A stretch of DNA of 64,000 nt from Opisthorchis felineus (lineage: Eukaryota > Platyhelminthes > Trematoda > Opisthorchiida > Opisthorchiidae), in NCBI GenBank assembly GCA_004794785.1, contig SJOL01003083.1, forward strand, positions 1-64,000. Reading direction: 5' to 3'. The first letter of the stretch is position 1. Every line of letters starts with the position of its first letter. Made by a program: the position numbers and the translations under genes. Positions 50,010 through 60,800 of the stretch are shown piece after piece. The notes under the pieces are model-generated. The model searched no databases. It worked only from the letters and a program-made list of their open reading frames with translations, and had not been told where the DNA came from.

Positions 50010-50984
50010 GTCTTCCATTAAGTTCCGTTTTGTACAAACCTAGACACGACAGAATACATAACTCCTTGTGATGAGTGCTTGTTTTTCTTCAGTTGCGCAT
50101 TCTATTCAGTTTGTCTAGCATAGTGGATCGCTGATTGAAGTCCGCACAACGTGTTTCTTCACACCCTATTTACCCGAACACTTACTTGCCAATCACTGGT
50201 CATTATATTTTTTTCACAGATACGAACTAACGATCGTTCTAGGTTGTTCACAGAAGACGCAATAAAAACAGCTCTAGTAAATGTGCGCAGGAGTTTTAAG
50301 TTGAAAGACTGTGAAGGCCGTCTACATCAGATGGATAGGGAGCGAACAGCTTACCGAACGGCGTTTACAATTTGGAGTGGGGACAAAACTATGACCACCG
50401 GATGACATTGGACTGGGTTACACGTACATCCACTGCATCACTGAGCGGAATTAGCGGGCAATTCCGTGACGCTCCTTTTAACGGCCAGTCAACACACCTT
50501 CGGATATGTTGATATGTTCACAATTGACGCGGTCTGTTGTAGCAACTACATACTGCCTGTTCTTATTTGGTTTTATCTAAAGTCCCTTCTGCCACCCACT
50601 TTTCCCACCCAAAGCGATGTTTTTTCTTGTTCCGTAGCATCCCAAATGGCGTGTAGGAACACCAAAGTCGCATTTAGTTCCATTGGTGGACACTCAAAGT
50701 ATAACTTGGGTTTTATTGGTGATATCTGCTCAGTAACCAGCTCTTAGTCAGTGTTTTCCCACGTTCTTCTCTTAGTTTATGCCACGACCTAGCCTGGTAC
50801 GTGTAACTTCAACCTACTATTTATCAGCCAACCATGGTTATCTTGTAAGAAATATGTCCAGAAACCTGTTCCACTGCACCGATGTATCGAGCTCATTGTT
50901 ACGGCGTAAATTTTTCATGAAGTTTGTGCTGTTTATCCTGTCTTCAGGCTCAACACTTTATGTCCAAGAGCTTAAAATAGAAAA
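50010..50984. other. 3' flank and unassigned sequence
   Basis: Contains the AATAAA near 50259 and a strong acceptor-like tract at 50205-50219. No further exon chain was resolved. Confidence 0.3.
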
Positions 50985-51153
50985 TAATAATTGCCGTCCA
51001 GCTGTGGCACCGTGGTGCATTGCTGCCACGAGGGTTGGGATACTACCAGGCTCACCAAACCTAGACAAGAGCTATCGAAATGCCAGGGTTGAGTTCGAAC
51101 AACAGACCTCTCGGTCAGTAGTTCCGCTCTTTAACCACTGTACTATCTTGAGT
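50985..51153 (-). mobile_element. tRNA-derived SINE, minus orientation, diverged
   Basis: AATAATAATTG tail, GTCCAGCTGTGGCACC, body ACTACCAGGCTCACCAAACCT, B box GAGTTCGAAC, head diverged (CCACTGTACTATCTTG). Confidence 0.8.
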
Positions 51154-51703
51154 TTCCATGTCACATTTTTCACACAAAACGAAGGAAACCGACCTCGCCC
51201 TGTTTATTTTAGCAAATGTTCCTCTACATTTGTTCACGAGTATCACACTCATCTTTCTTTATGCGTTTGATTTCGTTCGTTATCCCATCGTCCAAGTTAC
51301 ATTCTGCCAACTTCCGCAGGTTTTATTGGGTGGTAAAATGTATACGGGCGTTTCCAGCTGTGCCGACGTTCGCTTTATCCCACTGCGTTTTTGCGGCGTC
51401 AACGTCAGTGGCCGATAAGAGTATAGAATGCCGTTGTTTTATCAGTAAATGTCTTGCCTTTGGAAATGAGTAGCTCCTCTTGAAAACGGACTCTCGGGTT
51501 TCTTGTGTGTTATATGTTGTTTTGTGTTGTAGTATTTAACTGCAGCCGCCGACAGTTCAAACGCCTTGGTTTGTTCGTCAGTCATTCAGTAGACATTCTT
51601 CAGCACCTTTCGGAGAATACCATCGTTTCATGAGATTCGCCGCACCAAGCCCTTTGTTGAGTCACGGGCTTGTTTGCTCGTTTGTTCATTAATTTTGTTA
51701 CAG

Positions 51704-51773
51704 CTAGCCGTTTCTACCAAACACTTTTGCTGCGCGTAAAATTGTGCGGGACGGTGAAACGTAGGCGGATAAG
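51704..51773 (+). other. Candidate upstream (possibly untranslated) exon
   Basis: 70 nt between a good acceptor (TTTTGTTACAG) and a strong donor (AAG|GTAAGT). Open in one frame with a basic translation, but not in phase with the CCDC28 exon at 52613. If used, it could be a 5' UTR exon of that gene. Confidence 0.25.
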
Positions 51774-52612
51774 GTAAGTGTACGGGACTTGACCTAATTC
51801 CCTGAGGTTGTTAAGCAGCTAAACCTATGGTGGTTTCAGAAGTAATTTTCTGTGACTACCCTATAGGCCAAAGCTGACTTAAAAAGAGCTTGATTTCTTG
51901 GAAATTCAGGTTGGTGGTGTAGCTGATACAGATACCATTCGGTTGAACCCTTACATTCTCGCGGGCCCGTAAAATGTCTTACCGCGGGACACTGGTGTTC
52001 TAAGCCTGTGTGCTGCAAGTATTCGCTTTTGTTGTGCAGACCCAAGCAAGTCGTTTCGTAGCTAACTATAGATCCATTTACTGCTGCAATCTTGGCTGGG
52101 GTTATTGGTCATGCAGGTCTATTGCTCACCCTAAATTGGCCCAGCCAGTGGGCTTTCCCCATTTGGGCCTGTAAATAACCTTCTCAAACATTGGATATTT
52201 CGAAATGTTAACCCTAAAAAGTTACCGAAATTGGCTTTCTGTGACTACCGTTGTATACATCCAAGTGATTGTTGGCTAACACCAGCTAACCGTGAATGTG
52301 TACATTGAGTTCGAGCCGCCGGGACACTCTGGGTTTCAACGGTTTGGTTGTCACCACAGGGATTGGTAATTTTTGACCATCAGTTGGGCGTGCCGATGGT
52401 TTTAGAACAAGACAAATGATTCGCTAATAATCACGATGACTGTTGTTCTTTATACTAATGCCGTTCGAAAACAAACGTCCTTTATTGTCTCTGAATTGGT
52501 TCGGTTGAAGGTCTGTTTGCCCAACTTCCTTCCTTCCTACCGTCATGTTCATGCTACTTGTGAACTTTTCTAGTAGGCTAATTTCTCACAAGTTTTCCTA
52601 ATTGGCTTCCAG

Positions 52613-53135
52613 CTGAACTCCAAACGTGCGGCTGGCTTGTTCCACAACCCCCTAATGGCACATGATCAGACGACTAGCGCGAAGAAGGAGGACCATGGAA
52701 GTAATTCATTTTGTTTAACCCCTTGTGTTTACCGGTTGCAGCAAGCTCTACCAAGGAGAACACGTTTGCCATTCACGTTGAGGACGTCCAGCGAATGGAA
52801 AGCCGGTTGCTTAAGCTTCTAGATGACTTCAACTCAGAAAAGATGCTCTCCTTCGGTAAATAAAGTCCACAGGTGCCTGATGTGAATTTCATTGAAGGTC
52901 CAAACTGTCCATACGAAAAGTTGAATGCTATTCGCGATCAGCAGGAGGATTTGATGAGGTTACATTTCGAGCAAGACAAGAAAATGCAAGCTCTAATTGA
53001 ATCTGGTTCACGCCGTGGCAGAAAGCCTGTACAATCGTAAGAAAAATTTTTTTGGTAATTGCGTACCCGCATAGACTGATCTCTGACGAAGGTTGGAAGA
53101 CCACCAAGAGCAATGTGGATGCTTTAATCACTAAA
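52613..53135 (+). CDS. CCDC28: CCDC28 homologue (coiled-coil domain protein), 3' end unresolved
   Basis: Exons 52613-52700, 52742-52855, 52898-53036 and 53075-53135, separated by introns of 41, 42 and 38 nt whose phases all agree. From the likely ATG at 52655 the exons encode 120 residues in frame. The family's two conserved helices are clear: V-E-D-V-Q-R-M-E-x-x-L-L-x-L-L-D-D-F-x-S-x-K-x-x-x-F-G, then C-x-x-E-x-L-x-x-I-R-x-x-Q-E-x-L-x-R-L-H-F, and later W-K-T-T-x-S-N-V-D-A-L. These match vertebrate CCDC28A/B in order and spacing. CCDC28B is known as a modifier of Bardet-Biedl syndrome linked to cilium length and mTORC2; a similar role here is inference. The donor GTACGT at 53136 implies at least one more exon. 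A phase-compatible candidate is 53361-53561. Confidence 0.85.
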
Positions 53136-53360
53136 GTACGTTGGATGTTCGCTTTCGATGTCTTGATCCATGTTGCTGGATGACGCACCTTCGAATTCAT
53201 CGGATATGAGTGCGTGCACGACTATGCACAACATGTTTGTCCTCTATGAACATGTGATCATTGGATCCAGATCTGTCGCTGGCTAACTCACTTATCAGAT
53301 GAACCTGGATAAGTGGGGCTTATTGACTTGACGCTGGAATTCTGCGCAACGCTTTCATAG

Positions 53361-53561
53361 AATTCTTACACCCTGGCCCTAATTGTACTTGATTTCTCCA
53401 ACAATCTTGATTGGTCTAGAATAGCACAGCTACCACCCATCTTTAGCACGTCCCACAAAGTGAATGACAGGTATGAAGCAGAGCTGCCGCGAAGAGACAA
53501 CCTTCTCATGCTGCAGCGGCTTGCGTACCTCAGCAACCAAATGAACTATACTGGAGGATGA
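53361..53561 (+). CDS. Possible last exon of the CCDC28 homologue
   Basis: Begins after TTTCATAG in phase 0, as required by the preceding exon, and stays open for 66 codons to TGA 53559-53561. The translation is protein-like but does not resemble the short helical tail expected of CCDC28, so it may belong elsewhere or be chance. Confidence 0.2.
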   Translation, partial: NSYTLALIVLDFSNNLDWSRIAQLPPIFSTSHKVNDRYEAELPRRDNLLMLQRLAYLSNQMNYTGG

Positions 53562-53764
53562 CCATGCGGCATCCACATTCCTCTAATCAGCGGATAAATG
53601 TCTGACATGTGCAGTCTCCTGGTCTTCCTGGTTAAGGGTTTGGAACAAGTGTGGCAACCTGTTCCCTAAAAGCTAGACTTCTGTGATAGTATTATACCAG
53701 GCACTGCTGCTTTGCGGTTACTCTGTTAAGCCAAAAGCTTTGATTTAGGACCATTGTCGTCCTT

Positions 53765-53810
53765 CTGTCTAAGTTCTATCTGCCTGATAGCGTCTCAGCC
53801 CACATACAAT
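53765..53810 (+). mobile_element. SINE body scrap
   Basis: CTGCCTGATAGCGTCTCAGCCC matches the SINE body block with few changes; nothing else of the element remains. Confidence 0.45.
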
Positions 53811-53912
53811 CTTGAATTGCGCAAACAAAAGCATATTTATGTCACACTAGCCGCATTGCTTGGTGATATCAGCCGAATTGCCCTGTTGGTCGCATAATGC
53901 AGGGGGATTAGC

Positions 53913-54188
53913 ATGTTACAACTATCGTCTCCAATTTTTCTCCACTCCTTTTCAACTCCATTTTGTGGTCACATTTCCGTAGATCCAAACCATAGGCGCG
54001 TCACTAAGACACACCGACTGTACACCACTGCTCACACTTACTACTTCACGTCCAATAATCAGACCTCGTCCCCCGTCTTTATTGCTTGGGCCCTTAAACA
54101 AGATGCCAAGCAAACTGTTCTTGCGGACACCCTTGATACTTTATCGGTAGACGTTTGCTCCACTCGTGAAACCGAATGCAAGGTCTAG
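53913..54188 (+). pseudogene. RTE-like element endonuclease N-terminal fragment
   Basis: The translation contains AWALKQDAKQTVLADTLDTL followed by S-V-D-V-C-x-x-R-E-T. This matches the start of the AP-like endonuclease of fluke RTE-type ORFs (L-x-x-Q-A, L-A-x-T-L, D-V-C-C-x-S-E-T), the strand that ends at the catalytic Glu. The frame closes soon after. A preceding acceptor-like pyrimidine tract first suggested a host exon. Confidence 0.6.
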
Positions 54189-54634
54189 GTGCACAGCTGA
54201 GTTTGCGACACCGCTGTCTAGACGCTTGTACCGCGGACTTCGGGTGATTTTTCAGTTGCTGCAGCTCACTGAATGTTTCCACGATCATCAAGTTTTGTTG
54301 ACACCAGAACAACCATGATGACCGTGATGGTGCACGGATTTTCTTCGAATGCACTGATGGATAGCAAAGGTCAGGCAGATGGAAGTTTATTGCAGCAAGG
54401 ACTATCATTGTCTTATTTTAGCTGGTTCCACAAATCAATCAGAAGCTGAGCGTCGGCTCAGCAATGTGCGCAGAGCAAGGAGCAAAGTAGATTGTAAAAT
54501 CTCGAGTGGACTGGCTGAGTACTTCGGAGGGCAGTTTCTCTACAAGCGCTCTTGAAGGGATCTATGTGCTTGAATAGGGCGTTGAAACCAACCATCTATG
54601 AGTAATAGAAATCCAACACATGCTATATTTATTT

Positions 54635-54700
54635 CAACACAACAGACCTTCTGGTTAGGACGGTTTGCATTCTGCACTCCAACCAGTGAGGCATAGAAGT
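54635..54700 (-). mobile_element. SINE head fragment
   Basis: GACCTTCTGGTTAG, a GCACTCCAACCAGTGAGGCAT segment and the interval between correspond to the SINE tRNA-like head, with the A box recognisable and the rest missing. Confidence 0.5.
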
Positions 54701-54745
54701 ATGGCAGGGCTTTGTTATTGCAATGGCAGACGTTGCTTCCCAGAC

Positions 54746-55003
54746 GAATAGAGCAATTCTAATGGGAGATGTAGCCGTCAGGATCTGACCGATTAGCTCT
54801 GTGACTTGAGCAGCGTCTTGACCAATGGATTTCGATTCGAGGAGTGAGAACAGAGAGTTATTGATGGGTTTGTAGGCTACACCTTGACCCTGGACCATCA
54901 GCGCACCAACCGCCAGCAGTACTAGACCCACAAGCACACTGAGTGCATTGGTGACGATGAACACTATTAGGCGTTGGGAGCTACCAATACCTCTGCGGCA
55001 CAT
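54746..55003 (-). CDS. Tetraspanin-like first exon
   Basis: The minus strand opens with ATG at 55001-55003. Residues 2-10 are short and polar with a Cys. Residues 11-37 form a membrane helix with the tetraspanin TM1 pattern: hydrophobic run, conserved Asn at 19, then L-V-G-L-V-L-L-A-V-G. A hydrophilic stretch of about 40 residues follows, the size of the small extracellular loop, and the frame re-enters hydrophobic sequence (IRIALF) where TM2 should begin. A GT at 54745-54744 would end the exon but is not a strong donor. No Cys-Cys-Gly exon was found at lower coordinates, so this may be an isolated or degenerate copy. Antisense frames are closed, supporting the strand. Confidence 0.5.
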
Positions 55004-55103
55004 AAATGCCTCAGAGTGAATCAACCGATTGAAGCAAACATTCAGCGCAGTCTGACAAATCTATGACGAGCTACGTCAAACGAAACAAACAAACAAACAG
55101 CAG

Positions 55104-55291
55104 TGATCTTCTTTAATTTGGGTGGAAAATCTTGGAAAAACCGTCGCGGAATAAGCGTTTTAGCTGTAACATTTAGGATTGCCCCTGTCGTTAAATTACG
55201 CGAGTTGACCGAGTGCCGGGATAAACGAATTTGTGAGACCAAAGCTAAGATCCACACTGTTGTAGGATGCATTGATCGTAACTTCATTGAG
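55104..55291 (+). CDS. Possible first exon of the 57.8-62 kb gene
   Basis: 188 nt, open in the frame starting at base 3 and ending in phase 0 at a strong donor (GAG|GTACGT, 55292). Translation is Lys/Arg-rich with four Cys. The phase fits the next proposed exon at 57824. The acceptor at 55103 lacks a pyrimidine tract and follows a run of AAAC repeats, so the true start may be further in (TTTTAG near 55165). Confidence 0.25.
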
Positions 55292-55619
55292 GTACGTGCT
55301 TGAATTGTCACTCTGTTGGACGATCGACATTGATTGCTTTTCTTGATATGATGTCCGCCTTATATCTGTCGGTCTCCAGAAATTGTGGGAGTATCTGACA
55401 ATCCGAGGCGTCCGTTTTAAATTTTCATTCCTGATGAAGGCAGGGATGACAACTCCTGTTGATGAGTACGAGTATACGGTGGGCCTTAGCCTGAGTTCAC
55501 CACGTTCAGTTGTGTAAGACGAAGCTGCCGTATCTCAGCATTCATCTGCGACTTTGTTATTGATATGCCGTTTGGAGCTTCTTTTGCTACCTGTGAAACC
55601 TCTGGAGTTGAAATGTTTC

Positions 55620-55965
55620 CGGGGCGTTAGTTGACAGTACATGGGATGCGCAGATGATACTGCTCTGCCTGTGTCAGATTCTTTTAGAGATTTCAAACCA
55701 TCTTAAATCACGTGATCAATTCTGCCGCACAGTCTGGTATGCACTTCACACCTGCAAAATGTAAAGTGCTGCTACGAGACTGTGTGGCGTGAAACCCGCA
55801 CCTCATGTAGAGGAGCCAATAGAGGCAGTAGATAGATTTATTTACGTGGACGTTTACGTAAATTTCAAACGGAGTGGCTGAAGGCGAAGTCATTTCTGGA
55901 ATTGCTCCCGTCAGGGTAACTTTTGTCTGTCAACGGAGGTCAGTACTACGGCAGTGTGATCCATA
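55620..55965 (+). pseudogene. RTE-like reverse transcriptase fragment with catalytic-box remnant
   Basis: M-G-C-A-D-D-T-A-L at about 55640-55670 aligns with the conserved Y-A-D-D catalytic box (Tyr replaced by Cys). M-H-F-T-P-A-K-C-K-V-L-L follows, then a V-D-R-F-I-Y block and G-x-A-E-G-E-V-I-S. Frames shift several times. Confidence 0.7.
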
Positions 55966-56384
55966 CTGTTTCTTAGGTGAGACGACCTCTGTGGGCGGAA
56001 GGTCCACGAAAATCATTCATGTTTCACCGTCCGTGTCTCTGGAAGATTCCTCAGATCCGGTGAGGACATCAGGCCTTTGGTACTCGCGTACATCAGATAG
56101 TTTTCGGAGGAGCTCCTCCGCGATGGTCAGCCATATAGCCATATAGTTCGCATGTCAGACGGCAATATTCCCCGCAAGTTTTCTTTTGCTAAATGAAGAA
56201 GACGGAAGGGTGGACGGTCTATGACCAGGAAACGAAGCATGGAGACCGTAACCAGTAAATCCGTTTGGGTCCACCTCCACCGATGAGGCGGCGGACCGGC
56301 GGTTCTTGGTGCTGACGTTCATGGCCTGCAGCCGTGCGGAATACTACTGGGTGTAGCTGGATAAACTGAAACGGATGTGTAGAC

Positions 56385-56850
56385 GTAACAGACTACTCAT
56401 AAGGTTGCTGGAAGCTCTTCGGCAGCCCACAACCGGTTTCACCCTTTTGGGGTTCATCAGCTAGTCCCCGAGTTTCCATCGACTTTAGGTTCTACTTGAA
56501 CCCAAATTGCGCTAAATCAGCGAAATACACTCGTTTGTTTACCAATTTAGTTTTGACGAGAGGCTCACTTGGAACCCACCTGAATCTCTCGTTTATGATG
56601 TTCTTAAGCAACTGAATGTGCTGCACCAGGCCGCCTCATGTTTCAGTTGGCATGATATTCAAGTAGTGTAAGTCGTGTGTTACATCCAGATGACAACGTA
56701 TTGTGGCATCTCGAATATCGGACCAAATGAAACATAAGGTACCTTGGTGCAGCACGTTCAGTTTAAGTGGACCATCACAAGCGAGAGATTCAGCTGGATT
56801 CAGTTGAGTCTCCTGTTAAAAACAAATTCATGTGCAAATGAGAGAATTTC
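56385..56850. mobile_element. Hammerhead repeat unit plus mirrored arm
   Basis: A minus-strand hammerhead block at 56399-56488, its long arm to about 56670, then at about 56690-56850 the same arm in reverse orientation (CATCTCGAATATCGGACC... through ATGTGCAAATGAGAG). An incomplete mirror pair. Confidence 0.65.
56399..56488 (-). ncRNA. Hammerhead ribozyme copy with covarying stem II
   Basis: CUGAUGA (56460-56454) and GAAA (56440-56437) are intact and the triplet is GUU. Stem II is ACCC/GGGU, a perfect helix in which the closing G-C of other copies is replaced by A-U. A deletion before CUGAUGA removes the normal stem I partner. Confidence 0.65.
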
Positions 56851-57823
56851 TAGATAAAATATTCTTCCGACTGCAGCTTATGAGGAAGTGGCTGTTGGCC
56901 ACTGTTAAAAAAGACTGAATGGTCCAACGTCTGTGTCACTTTTACGATTTTCGACTTTATCGCGCCTGCTTTCACCAAGCTAACGAAGACCGATAGAACA
57001 CCATGGCTTCAAGTAGGAACAGATGTCGTGTTTTTTAACTTAGCGATACATCTCATCAGATCTGTGTGTGGAATAACATTCAGGTCAGGTCCTTGTCAAC
57101 CTCGGTCAGTGGTTTTACACGCTCCTCATGTGAAACTAATTTTTAAAATTATTTCTGCAAACAAATTAAGTCACCCTACTGGCACTGAAGGAACATGCTT
57201 TCGGATCATGTGTAGAGAGTGCTTACAAAATGATACACGGCTGCTTGTCACCCATATGTTTAACAGCAAACTGACGGGGGGACTAAGTCACATGCTGCAG
57301 TTGGGGCTCCGATTTCGACAGCATCCAGAGATACGATTCTGATATGATTTTTCCTAAGCGAGAAGGCTTTTGAAATCCAACAGCCTCCCACATAGCATCT
57401 GCTTCCTTGTGGAACACCTCCGAATATAAAACGGCCGGATGTCTACCGTTGTGGCGAAGCTTGAAACCCTGACCTAAAACTCAGTAACAGCATATTTATA
57501 CACGTACATATACAGGATTTTCTTCAAGCTAGAATGTCTTGTAGTTGAGTATTCTAAAAACGTAACGGCGAGGAAACAAAGACGTATTGTTGCCCAGTGA
57601 ACCGTTACACTGATGGTCAACGCTCTTGTTGTAGTTCTGGGTAAGTTGCAGCAGTTTAAAGTTCACTGATGTTAACATGAACATAAAGTCGAAGTGTTGA
57701 GGAGGCATTTCCACGGTGTATACGTTCTACAATCTACACTCAGCGGATGCACGTGTAGAATGTGACAACAATCGTGGTGCTATGCCACCTAAAGGTCACT
57801 TCCCTTTTTGGAGATTCTCTTAG
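56851..57823. other. Intron or intergenic, nothing supported
   Basis: ORF 57028-57342 (plus) has no recognised content. Confidence 0.3.
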
Positions 57824-60800
57824 CGTGACACAAATTCAGAACTTGGAAGGTGAGTGGTTCACCTTTCATGGATGTGCACTCTCTATGTCAGTGTACTCTA
57901 TGTCAGTCATGTTCTGCGTACGATAGTTTAACATAAAATCCTCGTCGTTCAGCGTCCACAGAACTGTTCGTCTGTATGCCAATAAAGGAGATGTTCCTAA
58001 CTGGAGTTGCGTACTTAGTCATTGGTCTGCCAGGTGGGTTTTGGTAATGCAGCGATTCTCACAAAATCTCCCAGCAAACGGGCCAACGACCAACTGTGTT
58101 TGCTTATTTCAAATAACAACAGATGACTCCTGAAGAACATTGATCACAACGTTACTAAAAACTCTTCAGTAGCCTTTGACCGGTTTCGCACTTCTAGAAG
58201 CCTATCAGGTAGGTGCAATCCGCGAATTTCCGTCAGCAGTATGTGTACGACTTGAAAGATTCATCTGAATCTGCTTACTTGGGATTCAGTCGGGTCTCCC
58301 CCGCCAAAACCTAATTGGTTTGCAAATAAGTTTAGTTCATTGAATCACGCTAAATACTTTAAACGTTAATTACCATGCTACCACAACGCGTCTGACTTTT
58401 GCGGAATAACTGACCAGCTCTATAGGTTTAGTCTTGTTCACGGAGTTTGACGAAATTATGGTACAGGTACTGTCCCAGAAACGTCTGATATTCGTTCAAA
58501 TGTGCGTCCCTAGATTTTGCGAAAGGAACTGCAGTTAGCAAGTTGTCCGAAATAATGTATACAGCCTTTAACTCTGAGGATGATCGCTTCAAGCGGAAGT
58601 GATTTGTGTTCCCACCTTCGTTGGTTGCAACCAAGCAGTATCGTGCTCCCTTGGTAGTATAACCGATTGACGGTTAATCAGGTCATGGTGCTCGCTTTTC
58701 GCTGGTTACTCCCTCAGTGAAGTCCACATTGTGGCGTGGTGTATTACGTTTGTACAATATATCGCGCTATCTCGAATTCCGTGCCGAATGAAACATGAGG
58801 CGGCCTGGTGCAGCATATTCAGTTGCTTAAAGACAAACGAGAGACTCAGCTGGGTTCCAGGTGAGTATCCTGTCAAAAACAAATTGGTATACAAATGAGT
58901 GTATTTCGTTAAAACTGATGTATTTTGATAACAGCAGATATCAGTTTGCAGTGATTAGGTTTTCATCATCCCAGTTTTATACATCCACTGCATGTTTGCC
59001 GTCGCGGTGAACTTTGAAACTGTCGTAATTGCGCAAGAAAACGTATTCCATAGATGCTATTTGTAAATATGTGACGTGGAGTATGTAGTTAATGAGAAAT
59101 CACTTTGCTGACTGATTGTATGCTTTCTCACGTAACTGAACAATACATGGATAGTCGGCTCGAAGATTTTATCAACTGATAGGTGAAAAATCATGCTCGT
59201 CTTCTGAAATGAGACAGATGGTTGTCAGCCTCTTGATCTGAACCCCTTATTCAAATAAAACCGATTTGTGCACTTTGCCAATTTTCCAGATTGTCTGTCT
59301 CAGTTTATTCAGTTTTAGAGTTCTGTGTCCTATCATGCGATTTTTTGGCTTCTGTCTCCTTTCTTTCTCGTTTCTAGTTGGAAGCACTCAGCAGTGACAT
59401 GTGAGTATTGTCTTTGTTCAACCTCTGTTACTTGTCATGGCAACTCGAACTGAGACAGGGTTTAAAAAAATGACATGCGTGAAGTGAAAATTAAGAAACA
59501 TTCCTAGACTCAGTCTACTTTTACAATAGACCATCATGGAGCTACTTTCACGATAGTGACGTTCGGAAATAGTTGCGCCAGACACCGCCTATTAAGTTGA
59601 TGACTTTATTCACCTATGATCTCATGGAATCTGAATCAGCTCTTGTGGCTTTACGCATGGTACCTCTGGAGGCGCTAATCACACTGATCAACTTTATCAA
59701 CAAGTTTCGTTTCTCATCTCCGGGAAATCTGTGCTTTTTGGAATAGGCTTCATTGTTCCAAGACAGTGGGTCAAGTTCACAAAAGATATGTTGATAGGTG
59801 CCCAGACCATTATTAATTCCTCACGGTGGCCTTGATGTGGCTACCATAAGTTTATCGATTTTCTGGTCAGTTCCCTATAGAAAAGACTATATCGAAGATG
59901 GGAGTGATTTTCAATCTTCCGTGGGGGGCGAGATGGCTCAGTGTTCAGAACGCAAATTTATTGACCGGAAGGTCCTTGGTTCGAACCCGACCTCTGTCTC
60001 TCGACTTCTCCTGTCTAGGCTAAGGCAACCTGGCAGTATCCCAGCCCTCGTTCTTCCTTCTGGTGGCATAGCAGTTAGGCACCGAAAGGGCACTACAGCT
60101 GAATGATTTGGAAAACTGGACGTAAACTTCGACTTATTCACTCATTTGCATACCAATTTGGTTTTGACGGGAGACTTACCTGGAACCCAGCTAAATCTCT
60201 TGTTTGTGATGTTCTTAAGTAACTAGGCCGCCTCATGTTTCACTTGGTACGCTATTCGAGATATCGCGACACACTGTATAGACGTAATACACTACCAAAT
60301 TAGTGTGCAATTGAGTGTATAAGTCGAATTTCGTGCAACTTGGGTTCAAGTAGAACATAAGGTTGAGGGATTGCGCCTACCTGGTGAGCCCGAAGTAGAG
60401 CGAAAGGGTTCGTTAGCTGTCGAAGAATTTTCAGCAACCTTATGAGTAGTGGGACGTAAACTTATTCAAGAATCACTATAAAGCTCCAGTGTTCTGACGA
60501 TAAATACAACGTGGTTAGCGGAAAACCACGTTTATGAGAGCTTACTCAGGGAACAAACGGAACTTTTTTCGGTGAGGTACTTCAGTTGGCTGCCAGCTTT
60601 TCAGTCAGTTTGGCCTTCCGCTCTGCAAAGCTGTTCCTTATTTTTTTGGAAGTGAATAGGTTTTGAGTTATGAATTTTGTTATGCTAAGAAAAGTCATTC
60701 TTCCTTGGTTTTCGTGAAGTGCACACCACTGCTAGTTACCAATAAAGATGAAACAACTACACGGAGCTTGTTGACTTTCTAGAGGCGATCGCCATTGCAT

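Noticed and set aside
53983..54146. Host exon with strong acceptor and donor
   Set aside because: The translation matches the N-terminal strand of an RTE-type endonuclease, so it is a retroelement remnant.
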